This document shows, piece by piece, positions 36,291 to 44,716 of a DNA stretch of 49,253 nucleotides. How positions within the stretch are numbered: position 1 is the first letter of the stretch; each line of letters opens with the position of its first letter. The stretch is taken from positions 1 through 49,253 of the forward strand of contig NZ_JAHCST010000068.1 of assembly GCF_018476525.1 (NCBI RefSeq), in the 5' to 3' direction. Made by a program: the position numbers and the translations under genes. Below the pieces are notes generated by a model that had not been told where the DNA came from, ran no database searches, and saw nothing but the letters and a program-made list of their open reading frames with translations. Source of the stretch: Acrocarpospora catenulata (GTDB lineage Bacteria > Actinomycetota > Actinomycetes > Streptosporangiales > Streptosporangiaceae).

Positions 36291-36327
36291 TTGCCGACAG
36301 GGCGGGGAGGCGGTGTAGGTTATAACC
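36291..36327 (+). promoter_or_regulatory. Promoter and GntR operator of the gntR operon
   Basis: TTGCCG (36291-36296) and TAGGTT (36316-36321), 19 bases apart, could be -35 and -10. The palindrome GGTTATAACC (36318-36327) overlaps the -10 and lies 23 bases before the ATG, as expected for an autoregulated GntR gene. The rest of the 239-bp divergent intergenic region (36112-36350) contains a second near-palindrome, GGTGGATATCTACC, near 36262-36275. Confidence 0.6.
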
Positions 36328-36350
36328 GCTACCGACGAGACGGGACTGCG

Positions 36351-37049
36351 ATGAGTGAACCAGCGGCCGACCTCTACACGACCAAGGCGGACTACGCCTA
36401 CGTCCGTGTCAAGGAGCTGATCCTTTCCGGGGAGCTGCTTCCCGGCTCGGTCATCGCCCAGGCCCAACTGGCTCGCGGGATCGGCATCAGCACCACCCCC
36501 CTGCGCGAGGCCCTGCGCCGGCTCAAGAGCGAAGGACTGGTCGAACTCGACGCCCACCGCGACGCCCGCGTCGCACCTCTGGCCGCCGAGGAAGCCCGCG
36601 ACCTGCTCGAACTGCGCCGCTCGCTGGACCCGCTGGCCGTCGCGCTGGCCGCGGAACGCCGTACCAAGGCCGACATCGCGGCGATACGCGCCGCGGTCGA
36701 GGGCCTCAAGCCGCTCCCCGGCAACCCCGCCTACGAGCAGCTCGTCGCCCACCGCAAGTTCCACGCCGCACTCTACGGCGCCGCACACAACGACCTGCTC
36801 ATCCAGACCCTCGACAGCCTGTGGGACAAGGCCGACCGCTACCGCCGCTTCGCCCTGGAGATCGAGCGCGGTCAGGAGGAGCGCGACCGCAAGGCCGCCG
36901 AACACGAGGCCCTGGTGGAGTACGTGATCGCGGGCGACGCCGAATCCGCCGCCGCCGTCATGCGCGAGCACATCGACACCAGCCTCGGCGCCCAGGCCGC
37001 CTGGCGCCTGCGCAAGCTCCACCCCGGCCTGGACACAGGGGATGTCTGA
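36351..37049 (+). CDS. GntR-family regulator (FadR/FCD subgroup)
   Basis: A 232-residue protein with an N-terminal GntR winged helix: AYVRVKELILSGELLPGSVI, then STTPLREALRRLKSEGLVEL. An FCD ligand domain follows, with the metal-ligand-type histidines in AHRKFHAALYGAAHND and AEHEALVEYVIAGD, plus REHID near the C-terminus. FCD regulators commonly sense organic acids or sugar acids. It is divergent from the ABC/acid-sugar operon and the first gene of its own operon, overlapping the MFS gene by 8 bp. Confidence 0.95.
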   Translation: MSEPAADLYTTKADYAYVRVKELILSGELLPGSVIAQAQLARGIGISTTPLREALRRLKSEGLVELDAHRDARVAPLAAEEARDLLELRRSLDPLAVALAAERRTKADIAAIRAAVEGLKPLPGNPAYEQLVAHRKFHAALYGAAHNDLLIQTLDSLWDKADRYRRFALEIERGQEERDRKAAEHEALVEYVIAGDAESAAAVMREHIDTSLGAQAAWRLRKLHPGLDTGDV

Positions 37050-38190
37050 ACGCCGTCATCTTCTGATGGCGCACACGGTCGGCACCCAGGTGATCACCTT
37101 CGTGCTGCGCCCCAGCCTGTCCTACCGCGCGCTCGAACTCGACGTGCCGACGGCCTGGCTCGGCGTGCTCGGCGCCACCTTCGCCATCGCGCCGCTGCTG
37201 CTCGCCCTGCCCGCCGGCCACGCCACCGACCGCTACGGCGAACGCCGGATCGCGGTGGCGGGCGCACTCCTGCTCACCGCGTCCGCGGTCGCCTTCGTTG
37301 TATTCGGCCACACGATCGCCGGGCTGGTCCTGGCGGGTGTCCTGCTCGGCACCGGCCATCTGGGCAGCGTCATCGCCCAGCAGGCCCTGGTCGCCAACAC
37401 CACCGACCGCGGCCGCCACGACACCGCCTTCGGCTACTACACCTTCGCCGCCTCCCTCGGCCAGGCCGTGGGTCCGCTGCTGATCGCCGCAGTAGGTGGC
37501 GACGGCGCCATCCCCGACACCGACCGCATCTTTCTCTGGTCGTGCGTCCTGGGCCTGGTCCTCCTCGTGCTGGCCGCCCTGCTGCCGCCGAGACGCTCCG
37601 TTGCCCGTGGCCAGGTGGAGAGCGGCGAAGTGAGGACACTGCTGCGCCTGCCCGGCCTGGCCCACGCCCTGCTGACCAGCTGCGTGGTGCTGGCGGCGGT
37701 CGACATCACCCTGGTGTACCTGCCCGCGCTCGGCACCGAGCACGGCCTGACCGCGAGCGCCGTGGGTCTCCTGCTGACCGTCCGGGGTCTGGCCTCCATG
37801 GCCTCGCGCTTCTTCCTCGGCCGCCTCTCGCGCGCCGTCGGCCGACGCCGGCTGCTGGTCGTCAGCACCCTGGCCGCGGCCGCCGCCATGCTGCTCATCT
37901 CCGTGCCCATGCCGCTGTGGCTGCTGGCGGCACTGCTCCTGGTGGTCGGCTTCGGTCTCGGCGTCGGCCAGCCGCTGACCATGTCCTGGCTCGCCGAGTC
38001 CGCGCCGCCGGGAATGCGCGGCAGGGCCATGTCGCTGCGCCTGCTCGGCAACCGCACCGGCCAGCTCCTCATCCCCGGCGCGGCCGGCCTCATGGCGGCC
38101 GGACTCGGCACCGGCGGCGTCCTGTTCGCGACCGGCCTCAGCCTAGGCTGGGCCGGCGTGGCCGCCCGGCGGCTTCCCGTCGACCCCTGA
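37042..38190 (+). CDS. MFS transporter
   Basis: A 382-residue, 12-segment major facilitator. Signature pieces are [20 protein letters not shown] (motif A) and the matching loop [20 protein letters not shown] between helices 8 and 9. The protein is on the short side for MFS, with little N-terminal tail. The ATG at 37042 lies inside the end of the gntR gene; an alternative ATG is at 37066. Placement between gntR and the RraA-type gene suggests import of the pathway substrate or export of an intermediate. Confidence 0.92.
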   Translation: MSERRHLLMAHTVGTQVITFVLRPSLSYRALELDVPTAWLGVLGATFAIAPLLLALPAGHATDRYGERRIAVAGALLLTASAVAFVVFGHTIAGLVLAGVLLGTGHLGSVIAQQALVANTTDRGRHDTAFGYYTFAASLGQAVGPLLIAAVGGDGAIPDTDRIFLWSCVLGLVLLVLAALLPPRRSVARGQVESGEVRTLLRLPGLAHALLTSCVVLAAVDITLVYLPALGTEHGLTASAVGLLLTVRGLASMASRFFLGRLSRAVGRRRLLVVSTLAAAAAMLLISVPMPLWLLAALLLVVGFGLGVGQPLTMSWLAESAPPGMRGRAMSLRLLGNRTGQLLIPGAAGLMAAGLGTGGVLFATGLSLGWAGVAARRLPVDP

Positions 38191-38201
38191 AAGGTGCCAC
38201 C

Positions 38202-38675
38202 ATGACCGTCGTCACCGCTGATCTGTACGACGAACACGGCGACCGGCTCGACTCCTGCGACCTGCAGCTGAACCAGTACGGCGGCCGCCGCTCCTTCGCC
38301 GGCCCGATCGTGACCGTCCGCTGCCACCAGGACAACGCCCTGCTGAAGTCGGTGCTGTCCGAACCCGGCCAGGGCCGCGTGCTCGTGGTGGACGGCGGCG
38401 GTTCCCTGCACACCGCCCTGATGGGCGACATCATCGCCGGCCTGGCGGTGGCCAACGGCTGGGCCGGTGTGGTGGTCAACGGCGCGGTACGAGATGTCGC
38501 CGCTCTGCGCGAGCTGGACCTGGGCATCAAGGCGTTGGGCTCCAACCCGCGCAAGAGCGGCAAGCAGGGCACCGGCGAGCGCGATGTCCCGGTCAGCTTC
38601 GGCGGTGTCACCTTCCATCCCGGCGCGGAGCTGTACAGCGACGATGACGGCATCCTGGTCACCTTGTTGGATTGA
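38202..38675 (+). CDS. RraA-family protein, putative HMG/CHA-type aldolase
   Basis: A 157-residue protein matching the RraA fold: [58 protein letters not shown] and the substrate/metal loop [20 protein letters not shown]. Annotation as an RNase E inhibitor is traditional, but actinomycetes use many of these as class II pyruvate aldolases (4-hydroxy-4-methyl-2-oxoglutarate aldolase type) or oxaloacetate decarboxylases; the G-x20-R-D motif needed for that activity is present. In this catabolic operon the aldolase reading is preferred. Confidence 0.88.
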   Translation: MTVVTADLYDEHGDRLDSCDLQLNQYGGRRSFAGPIVTVRCHQDNALLKSVLSEPGQGRVLVVDGGGSLHTALMGDIIAGLAVANGWAGVVVNGAVRDVAALRELDLGIKALGSNPRKSGKQGTGERDVPVSFGGVTFHPGAELYSDDDGILVTLLD

Positions 38676-38692
38676 GTGAAAGAGAGGCCCTC

Positions 38693-39721
38693 GTGGTGGA
38701 GCCCCTGCGTCTGGCGCTGGTCGGATGTGGCCGGATCGCCCAGGTCGCGCACCTGCCGGCGCTGGAGAAGGCAGCCGGCGTCGAGCTCGTCGCCGTCGTT
38801 GATCCGAGTCAGGAGGTCGCTCGGGCCGTCGCGCGGCGCTACGGTGTGCCGGCCGCGTACACGGCCCAGGAGCAGGTGCTCGCCGACCCGGCGGTGGAGG
38901 CGGTGCTCGTCGCGGCGCCGGACCGGTTCCACTACCCGATCGCGGCGGAGGCGTTGACCGCCGGCAAACATGTCCTGGTCGAAAAGCCGCTGGCCGCCAC
39001 GTCCGCGGAGGCCGAAGCGCTGGTCGAACTGGTGGACCGGACCGGGTTGGTGCTGCAGGTCGGCGCGATGAAGCGGCACGACCAGGGCCTGCAGTACGCG
39101 CGGGGGTTCGTCGCGGAGCGGCTCGGTGAGGTCCGGTCCTTCAACGCCTGGTACCGCATCGGCGACCTGCGGCCTGGTATCGAGGCGACGCTGTTCCCGT
39201 ACGTCTACGCCGACCAGGCAGCCCGTGAGAGCGAGACGGCGTTCAAGGCGGATCGGCAGCGGTATCTGCTGGCCACCCACGGTGCGCACATCTTCGACAC
39301 GGTCCGGTTCCTGCTCGGCGATGTCGGGTCGGTCATCGCGCGGCATCGGCAGCACGGCCGGGACCAGGTCTGGCAGGTGCTGCTGACCATGGCGTCGGGC
39401 GCGATCGGCACCGTGAGCATCACCGTCGACGTGCCGGGCGTGCCGTCGGAGGGAATCGAGGTTTTCGGAGCGTCCGGCTCGATCCGGGTCGACACGCCGT
39501 TCCCCTTCTACCGGCAGGCGTCGAGCGTCCGGGCGTACGCCGACGGTGAGACCGTCATGCCGGAGCTGACCGACGGCGACGCCTACGAGCGGCAGGCCGA
39601 GGCGTTCGCACGAGCGGTCCGGGAGGGCAGCCGCCCGGTCCCGGACGTCCGCGACGGGCTGCACGCCATCCGCCTGATCGAAGCCACAGCGGCAGCCGAC
39701 GGCGAGGAGATCACGCTGTGA
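38693..39721 (+). CDS. Gfo/Idh/MocA-family oxidoreductase
   Basis: From GTG 38693 (AAAGAGAGG upstream; GTG 38696 is equally possible, TTG 38672 less so) the protein has 342 residues. The Rossmann start is LALVGCGRIAQVAHLPAL, followed by VLVEKPLAATSAEAEALVEL with the family EKP motif. The C-terminal substrate domain includes HGAHIFDTVRFLLGD, the position where these enzymes carry catalytic His/Asp. It should oxidise or reduce a polyol or sugar acid with NAD(P). It overlaps the downstream isomerase by 4 bp. Confidence 0.9.
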   Translation: MVEPLRLALVGCGRIAQVAHLPALEKAAGVELVAVVDPSQEVARAVARRYGVPAAYTAQEQVLADPAVEAVLVAAPDRFHYPIAAEALTAGKHVLVEKPLAATSAEAEALVELVDRTGLVLQVGAMKRHDQGLQYARGFVAERLGEVRSFNAWYRIGDLRPGIEATLFPYVYADQAARESETAFKADRQRYLLATHGAHIFDTVRFLLGDVGSVIARHRQHGRDQVWQVLLTMASGAIGTVSITVDVPGVPSEGIEVFGASGSIRVDTPFPFYRQASSVRAYADGETVMPELTDGDAYERQAEAFARAVREGSRPVPDVRDGLHAIRLIEATAAADGEEITL

Positions 39722-40566
39722 GCGGCGACCTGGCCAGCCGCCTCGGCATCTTCGCGCGTACCTTCGTCCGTGCCACCCCCACCGAGGTAGCCGCCGCGGT
39801 GGCGGGCGCCGGCTATGCGCTGGCGCACTGGAACTTCGCCGCGATCGGCCTGCCCACCCTCGCCGAGGGCGTGGACAGCGACTGTTTCGCCAGGGTGCGC
39901 GACGCCTTCGACGAGGTCGGCCTCGCCATCCCGAGCGTGTCGGCCACCTACAACGTGATTCACCCGGACGCCGCGCTTCGCGCACATCAGACCAGCCACG
40001 CGGTACGCCTGATCGGTCTGGCGCCCGAGCTGGGCGCCGATGTGGTCACGCTGTGCACCGGCACGCGAGACCCGGAGAACATGTGGCGTGCCCACCCCGG
40101 CAACACCGCTCCTGACGCGTGGGCTGACCTGCGCCGAACCCTGGAGCCCCTGCTTGAGGCGGCCAGTGCGGCAGGCGTAAGCCTGGGGGTGGAACCCGAA
40201 CCCGGCAACCTCGTCCGCGACGCGCCCACCGCCGCGCGGCTGCTCACCGAACTGGGTACGGACGCACCGATCGGCATCGTGCTAGACCCGGCCAACCTGC
40301 TCACCCCGGCGACCGTCGCCCGTCAAGACGAGATCATCGGCGAAGCGATCGACCTGCTCGGTGACCGCATCGTCGGCGCCCAGGCCAAGGACGTCGTCGT
40401 CTCCGGCTACGCCGCCGCCGGAACCGGAATGATGGACTACCCCGCGGTGTTCGCGCAGCTGGCCCGCATCGCCCCGGTGCCGCTGATCGTCCAGGACGCC
40501 GCTGAGGCGGACGCGGCACGGGTGCGGGCCGATCTGGTGCGCTGGCACGCTGCCGGTCCTGTTTAG
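39718..40566 (+). CDS. Sugar phosphate isomerase/epimerase (xylose isomerase-like TIM barrel)
   Basis: From GTG 39718 the protein has 282 residues and the AP-endonuclease-2/xylose isomerase-like TIM-barrel pattern. Seen are ALAHWNFAAIGLP, VVTLCTGTRDPENMW, a metal-ligand glutamate in GVSLGVEPEPGNLV, IGIVLDPANL with the metal-ligand aspartate, and IVGAQAKDVVVSG (histidine of the usual HxKD replaced by Q). OtnI, the 2-oxo-tetronate isomerase that feeds OtnK, belongs to this superfamily, so an equivalent role is attractive. It is the last gene of the gntR operon. Confidence 0.88.
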   Translation: MSGDLASRLGIFARTFVRATPTEVAAAVAGAGYALAHWNFAAIGLPTLAEGVDSDCFARVRDAFDEVGLAIPSVSATYNVIHPDAALRAHQTSHAVRLIGLAPELGADVVTLCTGTRDPENMWRAHPGNTAPDAWADLRRTLEPLLEAASAAGVSLGVEPEPGNLVRDAPTAARLLTELGTDAPIGIVLDPANLLTPATVARQDEIIGEAIDLLGDRIVGAQAKDVVVSGYAAAGTGMMDYPAVFAQLARIAPVPLIVQDAAEADAARVRADLVRWHAAGPV

Positions 40567-40580
40567 GCCATGATCAGCAC

Positions 40581-41108
40581 ATGAATCTTGCGCATGGCGA
40601 CGTGGGCGATGAGCTGTTCGCGCGGGTGGCCGCCAAGGCGGCCGGGGACCGGTTACCCCGCACCGTGACCGCTGCCGAGGTCGCCGAGGCGGAGCGTTCG
40701 CTGGGTTTCTCGCTTCCGCCGAAGCTGGTCCGGCTGTACACGGAAGTGGCCAACGGAGGTTTCGGACCCGCCTACGAGGTACTGCCCCTGGTGGGAGACG
40801 GCCGGACAGCGGTGAGTTCGTACCACGACGAACGCCGGACCTCCTGGCCGGCGGAGGTTCTTCCCCTGCTGGACTGGGGCTGCGGCATGTACGCCGCCGC
40901 CGACTGCCGCGACCCCGACGTGCCCATCCTGCTGTTCGAACCGAACGGCATCGAGGACGACTGGCACAACGCCTGGTACGTGGACGCCGACAGCCTGACC
41001 GCCTGGCTGGAAACCTGGCTGGCCGAGACCGGATGGTACGGGGAGGAGCCTTCCGAGGACATCGAGATGGCGCAGTGGGCGGCGGCCCGGGAACGCCTGG
41101 CGGAATGA
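40581..41108 (+). CDS. SMI1/KNR4 family protein
   Basis: The 175-residue protein has the SMI1/KNR4 (SUKH) pattern: AEVAEAERSLGFSLPPKLVR and LYTEVANGGFGPAYEVLPL, then WPAEVLPLLDWGCGMYAAAD and a C-terminal SLTAWLETWLAE. SUKH proteins often act as immunity proteins against contact-dependent or polymorphic toxins, but many solo copies in actinomycetes have unknown roles. No toxin gene is adjacent. It begins 14 bases after the isomerase gene. Confidence 0.88.
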   Translation: MNLAHGDVGDELFARVAAKAAGDRLPRTVTAAEVAEAERSLGFSLPPKLVRLYTEVANGGFGPAYEVLPLVGDGRTAVSSYHDERRTSWPAEVLPLLDWGCGMYAAADCRDPDVPILLFEPNGIEDDWHNAWYVDADSLTAWLETWLAETGWYGEEPSEDIEMAQWAAARERLAE

Positions 41109-41115
41109 CGGTGCC

Positions 41116-41782
41116 TCACGCGTGCTCCGCGCAGAAGCAGCCGACGCCCTTCTCGATCCAGTCCCGGCCGGCCCACTCCGGGTGCCGCTCGATCATCAGT
41201 GCCCTGACCTCCGCGACGATCGTCTCCTCACTCATGGCCGAGTCGCGGCGCGTCCAGGTTTCGTCCCGCAGTAGTTCGAGATAGTCGCGGACATCGGCGA
41301 GCAGTTGGGGGCCGGAGATGTCGCCGTGACCGGGCACCACGATGTCCGGCTCGGTGGCGACCAGCCGGTGCATCATCTCGATCCAGCGCAGCCCTGACAC
41401 GTCGGTGTCGTACGGCGGGAACCAAGGGAAGATCGAGAACTGCCCGGCCTCCACCAGGTCGCCGGTGAACAGCACGCCCGCGTCGGGGACGGTCACCACC
41501 TGGTCGCCCTTGCTGTGGGCGCGTCCGGTGGCACGCAGTCGCACGACCCGGCCGCCCAGGTCGAGGTCGTACACGTCGTCGTAGACCTTGTCGGGCGTGA
41601 CCAGCTTGACGCCCTCCAGCTCCCGCGCGATCGGCGCGCCGAGGCCGCGGAACATTTCGAGGTAACTCGACCCCTTGGCGGCGAGGTCCGCGGCCTGCGC
41701 GCTGTTGACGAGATACGTCGCCTCGCCTGCGAAGGCTTGTGCGCCGAATGCGTGCTCGGGGTGGAAGTGCGTCGTGGTCAGG
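41116..41782 (-). pseudogene. 5'-truncated MBL-fold metallo-hydrolase
   Basis: The frame runs from the metal-binding motif LTTTHFHPEHAFG (HxHxEH) through VVTVPDAGVLFTGDLVEAG and DIVVPGHGDISGP to a normal C-terminus CFCAEHA. Roughly the first 60-80 residues of the family are missing. The 29 codons open upstream of LTTTHF are the reverse strand of the LysR fragment and have no family similarity. The loss of the 5' end and promoter makes it a pseudogene. Confidence 0.8.
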
Positions 41783-42157
41783 GTGGACGATCCGCTCGCC
41801 GACCGCGGCCCCCTGAAGCTGAGCGACCTCGCCGACCGGCCGTGGTTCCAACTGCCGGGAGGCACCGATCCCGTCTGGCGCGCCTACTGGAACGGGATGA
41901 CACCCGCCGGCGAGTTCCGCGCCGGCCCAGTCGTACGTACCGTCCACGAATGCGTGCAAGCGGCCCTCTGGAACGGCAACGGCACGGTCGGCCTGGCGCC
42001 CCTCGCTCACCCCCTGCCCGATGGCCTGATCGCGGTGCCTCTGACCGACATGCCCCCAAGCCGCCTCGTGGTCGCCTGGGTCACCGACCGCCCCAGCCCG
42101 CTGATCCGCTCGTTCGCCCACATCGCCGCGAGCACCTACCGATCGGCCCACACCTGA
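41774..42157 (+). pseudogene. 3' fragment of a LysR-family regulator
   Basis: About 127 codons encode the C-terminal half of a LysR substrate-binding domain: DDPLADRGPLKLSDLADRPW, then GNGTVGLAPLAHPLPDGLIA, VPLTDMPPSRLVVAWV and a final SFAHIAASTY. The helix-turn-helix and the first effector subdomain are missing. Its 5' edge coincides with the 5' edge of the oppositely oriented MBL fragment. Confidence 0.8.
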
Positions 42158-42193
42158 TGGACCTTGCCGACGGGTGTGGTCTAGAACGGGAAG

Positions 42194-43210
42194 ATGCGTC
42201 TGGGTGTTTTCCTGATTGCCCCGTGTCGTCCGGAGCGCTCTCCGGGAGAGGTCCTTTCGCAGACCGTCGAGGCCGTGGCGGCGGCTGAGGCTGCCGGATT
42301 CGATGATGCGTGGATCGCTGAGCACCATTTCATGACCTACGGGGTGTGTCCCTCTGCCACCACGCTGGCGGGTGTCGCGCTGGGGCGGACTACGAAGATC
42401 GCGGTTGGTACGGCGGTGGCCACCTTGTCGACCCGGCATCCGGTCGCGCTTGCCGAGGAGGCGGCGGTTCTCCACCACGCTTCCGGCGGCAGGTTTCTGC
42501 TCGGGGTCGGTCGTGGTGGCCCGTGGCGGGACCTGGAGGTGTTCGGTACCGGATTGGCCCGGTTCGAGCGCGGGTTCGCCGAAGGTCTCGATCTGCTGTG
42601 CGCGGCTCTCTCACAGGACGAGGTGGGCGCGGACGGCGAGTTCTTCAGGTTTGGCCGGGTGCCGATGATGCCGCCCGCCCGGTTGCGGCCGCTGGTGGCC
42701 TGTACGTCGGAGAGCACCGTGCGGCTGGCCGCGGCGCGCAGGCTGCCCATGCTGCTGGGAATGCACATCGACGACGAGGAGAAGGCCGCCATGATCGCGC
42801 ACTATGAGCGGTCGGCCAAGGCGGGACCTCTGTCCGGGGATGAAACCGGCCATGGAGTGAACGGCCACGTGGCCGCCGTGCTGGCCCATGTGGCCGACTC
42901 CACGGCGGCGGCCGTGCGGGAGGTGCGTACCGAAATGCCCCGGTGGCTGGAGCCGGGACTGGCCGGTTACGTACGGGTCGACGGCCAAGGCGGCTCCCGC
43001 ACCGACGCGAACGGTTATGTCGAGCGGCTCTGCGCGATCCACCCGGTCGGCTCGCCGGAGCACTGTGTCGAGGTGATCCAGGCCACGGCGGCGGCGACCG
43101 GTCTGCGGCATCTGATCCTCATGGTGGAGGGCACGGGCTGTCCGGCCCGGACCCGGGAGAACATCGCCCGGTTGGGCGCCGAGGTGCTGCCCCGCCTTCA
43201 GGCCTGCTGA
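42194..43210 (+). CDS. LLM-class flavin-dependent oxidoreductase (luciferase-like)
   Basis: A 338-residue TIM-barrel protein of the bacterial luciferase-like family: MRLGVFLIAPCRPERSPGEV, AEAAGFDDAWIAEHHFMTYG, KIAVGTAVATLSTRHPVALA and GGRFLLGVGRGGPWRDLEVF. These enzymes use FMNH2 or F420; actinobacterial members are often F420-dependent, but the cofactor cannot be decided here. It is monocistronic and converges with the DinB gene 5 bp away. Confidence 0.92.
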   Translation: MRLGVFLIAPCRPERSPGEVLSQTVEAVAAAEAAGFDDAWIAEHHFMTYGVCPSATTLAGVALGRTTKIAVGTAVATLSTRHPVALAEEAAVLHHASGGRFLLGVGRGGPWRDLEVFGTGLARFERGFAEGLDLLCAALSQDEVGADGEFFRFGRVPMMPPARLRPLVACTSESTVRLAAARRLPMLLGMHIDDEEKAAMIAHYERSAKAGPLSGDETGHGVNGHVAAVLAHVADSTAAAVREVRTEMPRWLEPGLAGYVRVDGQGGSRTDANGYVERLCAIHPVGSPEHCVEVIQATAAATGLRHLILMVEGTGCPARTRENIARLGAEVLPRLQAC

Positions 43211-43215
43211 CCCCG

Positions 43216-43755
43216 TTACTCGCCGGTCTGCCCGTCCACCGATTCCCGGAGGAGGTCGGCGTGGCCGTTGTGGCGGGCGTACTCCTCGATCATGTGGACC
43301 ACGATCCAGCGCAGGCTCGGCGTCTGGCCGGTGGACCACGACCGCCGGGCCGGTCGATCCAGGCCGCCGTCGGCCAGTGCCTCCGCCACCAGGGTGCGCG
43401 CACGAGCGACCTCGGCCTCCCAGAGTTGACGGAGCTGGTCCGGCGAGTCCTCGGCGGCCGAGTTCCACTCCCAGTCGGGGTCGGACTTCCAGTCCACCGT
43501 GTCCCAGGGGGGCTGGAACTTGTGCCCGTGCAACTCGCGGGAGAACCAGTGGTGCTCGACGAAGGCCATGTGCTTGAGCATCCCGCCCAGGGTCATCGGC
43601 GAGGGGGCGACGGTCGCCCGCAGCCCCTCCGCGTCCAGGCCCGAGCACTTCCACGCCAGCGTCGCGCGGTGGTAGTCGAGGAAGCCCAGGAGGGTCGCGA
43701 CCTCGTCGCCCGCGATCGGCGGCTCCGGACGGCCGTGCTCATCAATGTTGATCAC
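43216..43755 (-). CDS. DinB-family protein (DUF664, mycothiol-transferase-like)
   Basis: From GTG 43755 the protein has 179 residues. It contains TLLGFLDYHRATLAWKCSGL, MTLGGMLKHMAFVEHHWFSR and SLRWIVVHMIEEYARHNGHA, giving the three metal-binding histidines of the four-helix DinB/YfiT fold (in LKHM, VVHM and HNGHAD). DUF664 members in actinomycetes are thought to transfer mycothiol to electrophiles. Its true substrate is unknown. Confidence 0.88.
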   Translation of the reverse strand: MINIDEHGRPEPPIAGDEVATLLGFLDYHRATLAWKCSGLDAEGLRATVAPSPMTLGGMLKHMAFVEHHWFSRELHGHKFQPPWDTVDWKSDPDWEWNSAAEDSPDQLRQLWEAEVARARTLVAEALADGGLDRPARRSWSTGQTPSLRWIVVHMIEEYARHNGHADLLRESVDGQTGE

Positions 43756-43825
43756 GTGCGATGAGTCTAGGATCGGCGGCCCCGCCAGGGAAGCCGTCCG
43801 GAGCGCGCACCCGCTCAGCTCGGAT

Positions 43826-44623
43826 TCATCCGGCCGGTGGCGGAGGGAAGTCCACGCAGTGCGCCAGTAGCGCCAGCCGTACCGGGAAAGTCGCCGGGTT
43901 GTGCACCACGACCTCATATGAGGTGGGGTAGGGCACGCCCATGTTCTGGGCCGCCATGCTGAATTGCAGGCCCTTGTAGTACGCGCCGCTGACAGCGTCT
44001 CGCGCGTCCCAGCCGGCGGTGAGGAGCTCCCTGCCCGCGGGGCACGTCGCGGCCACCGCGGCGCCCTCGTTGGGGAGGAGGATCTTCGTTTCCAGCACCA
44101 TTCTGGGCTTCCAATCCCAGGCCGGCCCGGCGGGGCCCGGGTCGCCCTTCGGACCCGCGGGCCCTGGGTCGCCCTTCGGACCTATGGGGCCCGTGTTGCC
44201 CTGCGGACCTGCGGGGCCTCTTTCTCCGGGGTAGCCCGTGGAACCCCTTTCTCCCGTGTCACCCTTGGGGCCGGTTGCGCCGGCGGGCCCGGTTTGGCCC
44301 ACGGGACCTTGTGCTCCCGTCAGGCCTTGCAGCCCCCTGGGCCCCGTCGGGCCTACCTGGTTCCAGCTGATCTCCGTCTCGTCGAGCTCGCACGTCAAGG
44401 GGGGCAAGCGGGTCGGCAACGGGGATGGGGTCGCGATCAGGGACTCGGGCGCGCTCGGGGTGGGATCCGGTGTGGACTGGGGGATTCGCACGGTTCCGTC
44501 CGGGCGTACGCAGGCGGTGATCACCCCGCTTCCACCGGTCGGGGCGGCGATGGCCACGCCCATCACTCCCAGGGCGGCCCCCGCCGCCAGACCGGCCACA
44601 AGTCCGTGTACGAGCCTGCTCAT
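43826..44623 (-). CDS. Collagen-like (GXY-repeat) surface or secreted protein
   Basis: A 265-residue protein. The N-terminus [19 protein letters not shown] is a signal peptide or anchor, followed by a Ser/Thr/Pro-rich linker with two cysteines. About 26 uninterrupted G-x-y triplets follow, such as [19 protein letters not shown] and [16 protein letters not shown]-terminal domain of about 95 residues has two cysteines. The GPKGD and GER units are typical of bacterial triple helices stabilised without hydroxyproline. The globular C-domain probably trimerises or binds a partner. Confidence 0.9.
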   Translation of the reverse strand: MSRLVHGLVAGLAAGAALGVMGVAIAAPTGGSGVITACVRPDGTVRIPQSTPDPTPSAPESLIATPSPLPTRLPPLTCELDETEISWNQVGPTGPRGLQGLTGAQGPVGQTGPAGATGPKGDTGERGSTGYPGERGPAGPQGNTGPIGPKGDPGPAGPKGDPGPAGPAWDWKPRMVLETKILLPNEGAAVAATCPAGRELLTAGWDARDAVSGAYYKGLQFSMAAQNMGVPYPTSYEVVVHNPATFPVRLALLAHCVDFPPPPAG

Positions 44624-44716
44624 GTCTCTCCCGACCTGTACGTGATCCGACGGAGATGAATCGTGGCGGCCGGCACTTGGATCCGCCCTGGAGGTGACTG
44701 CAATTCCAGGGGCGGA

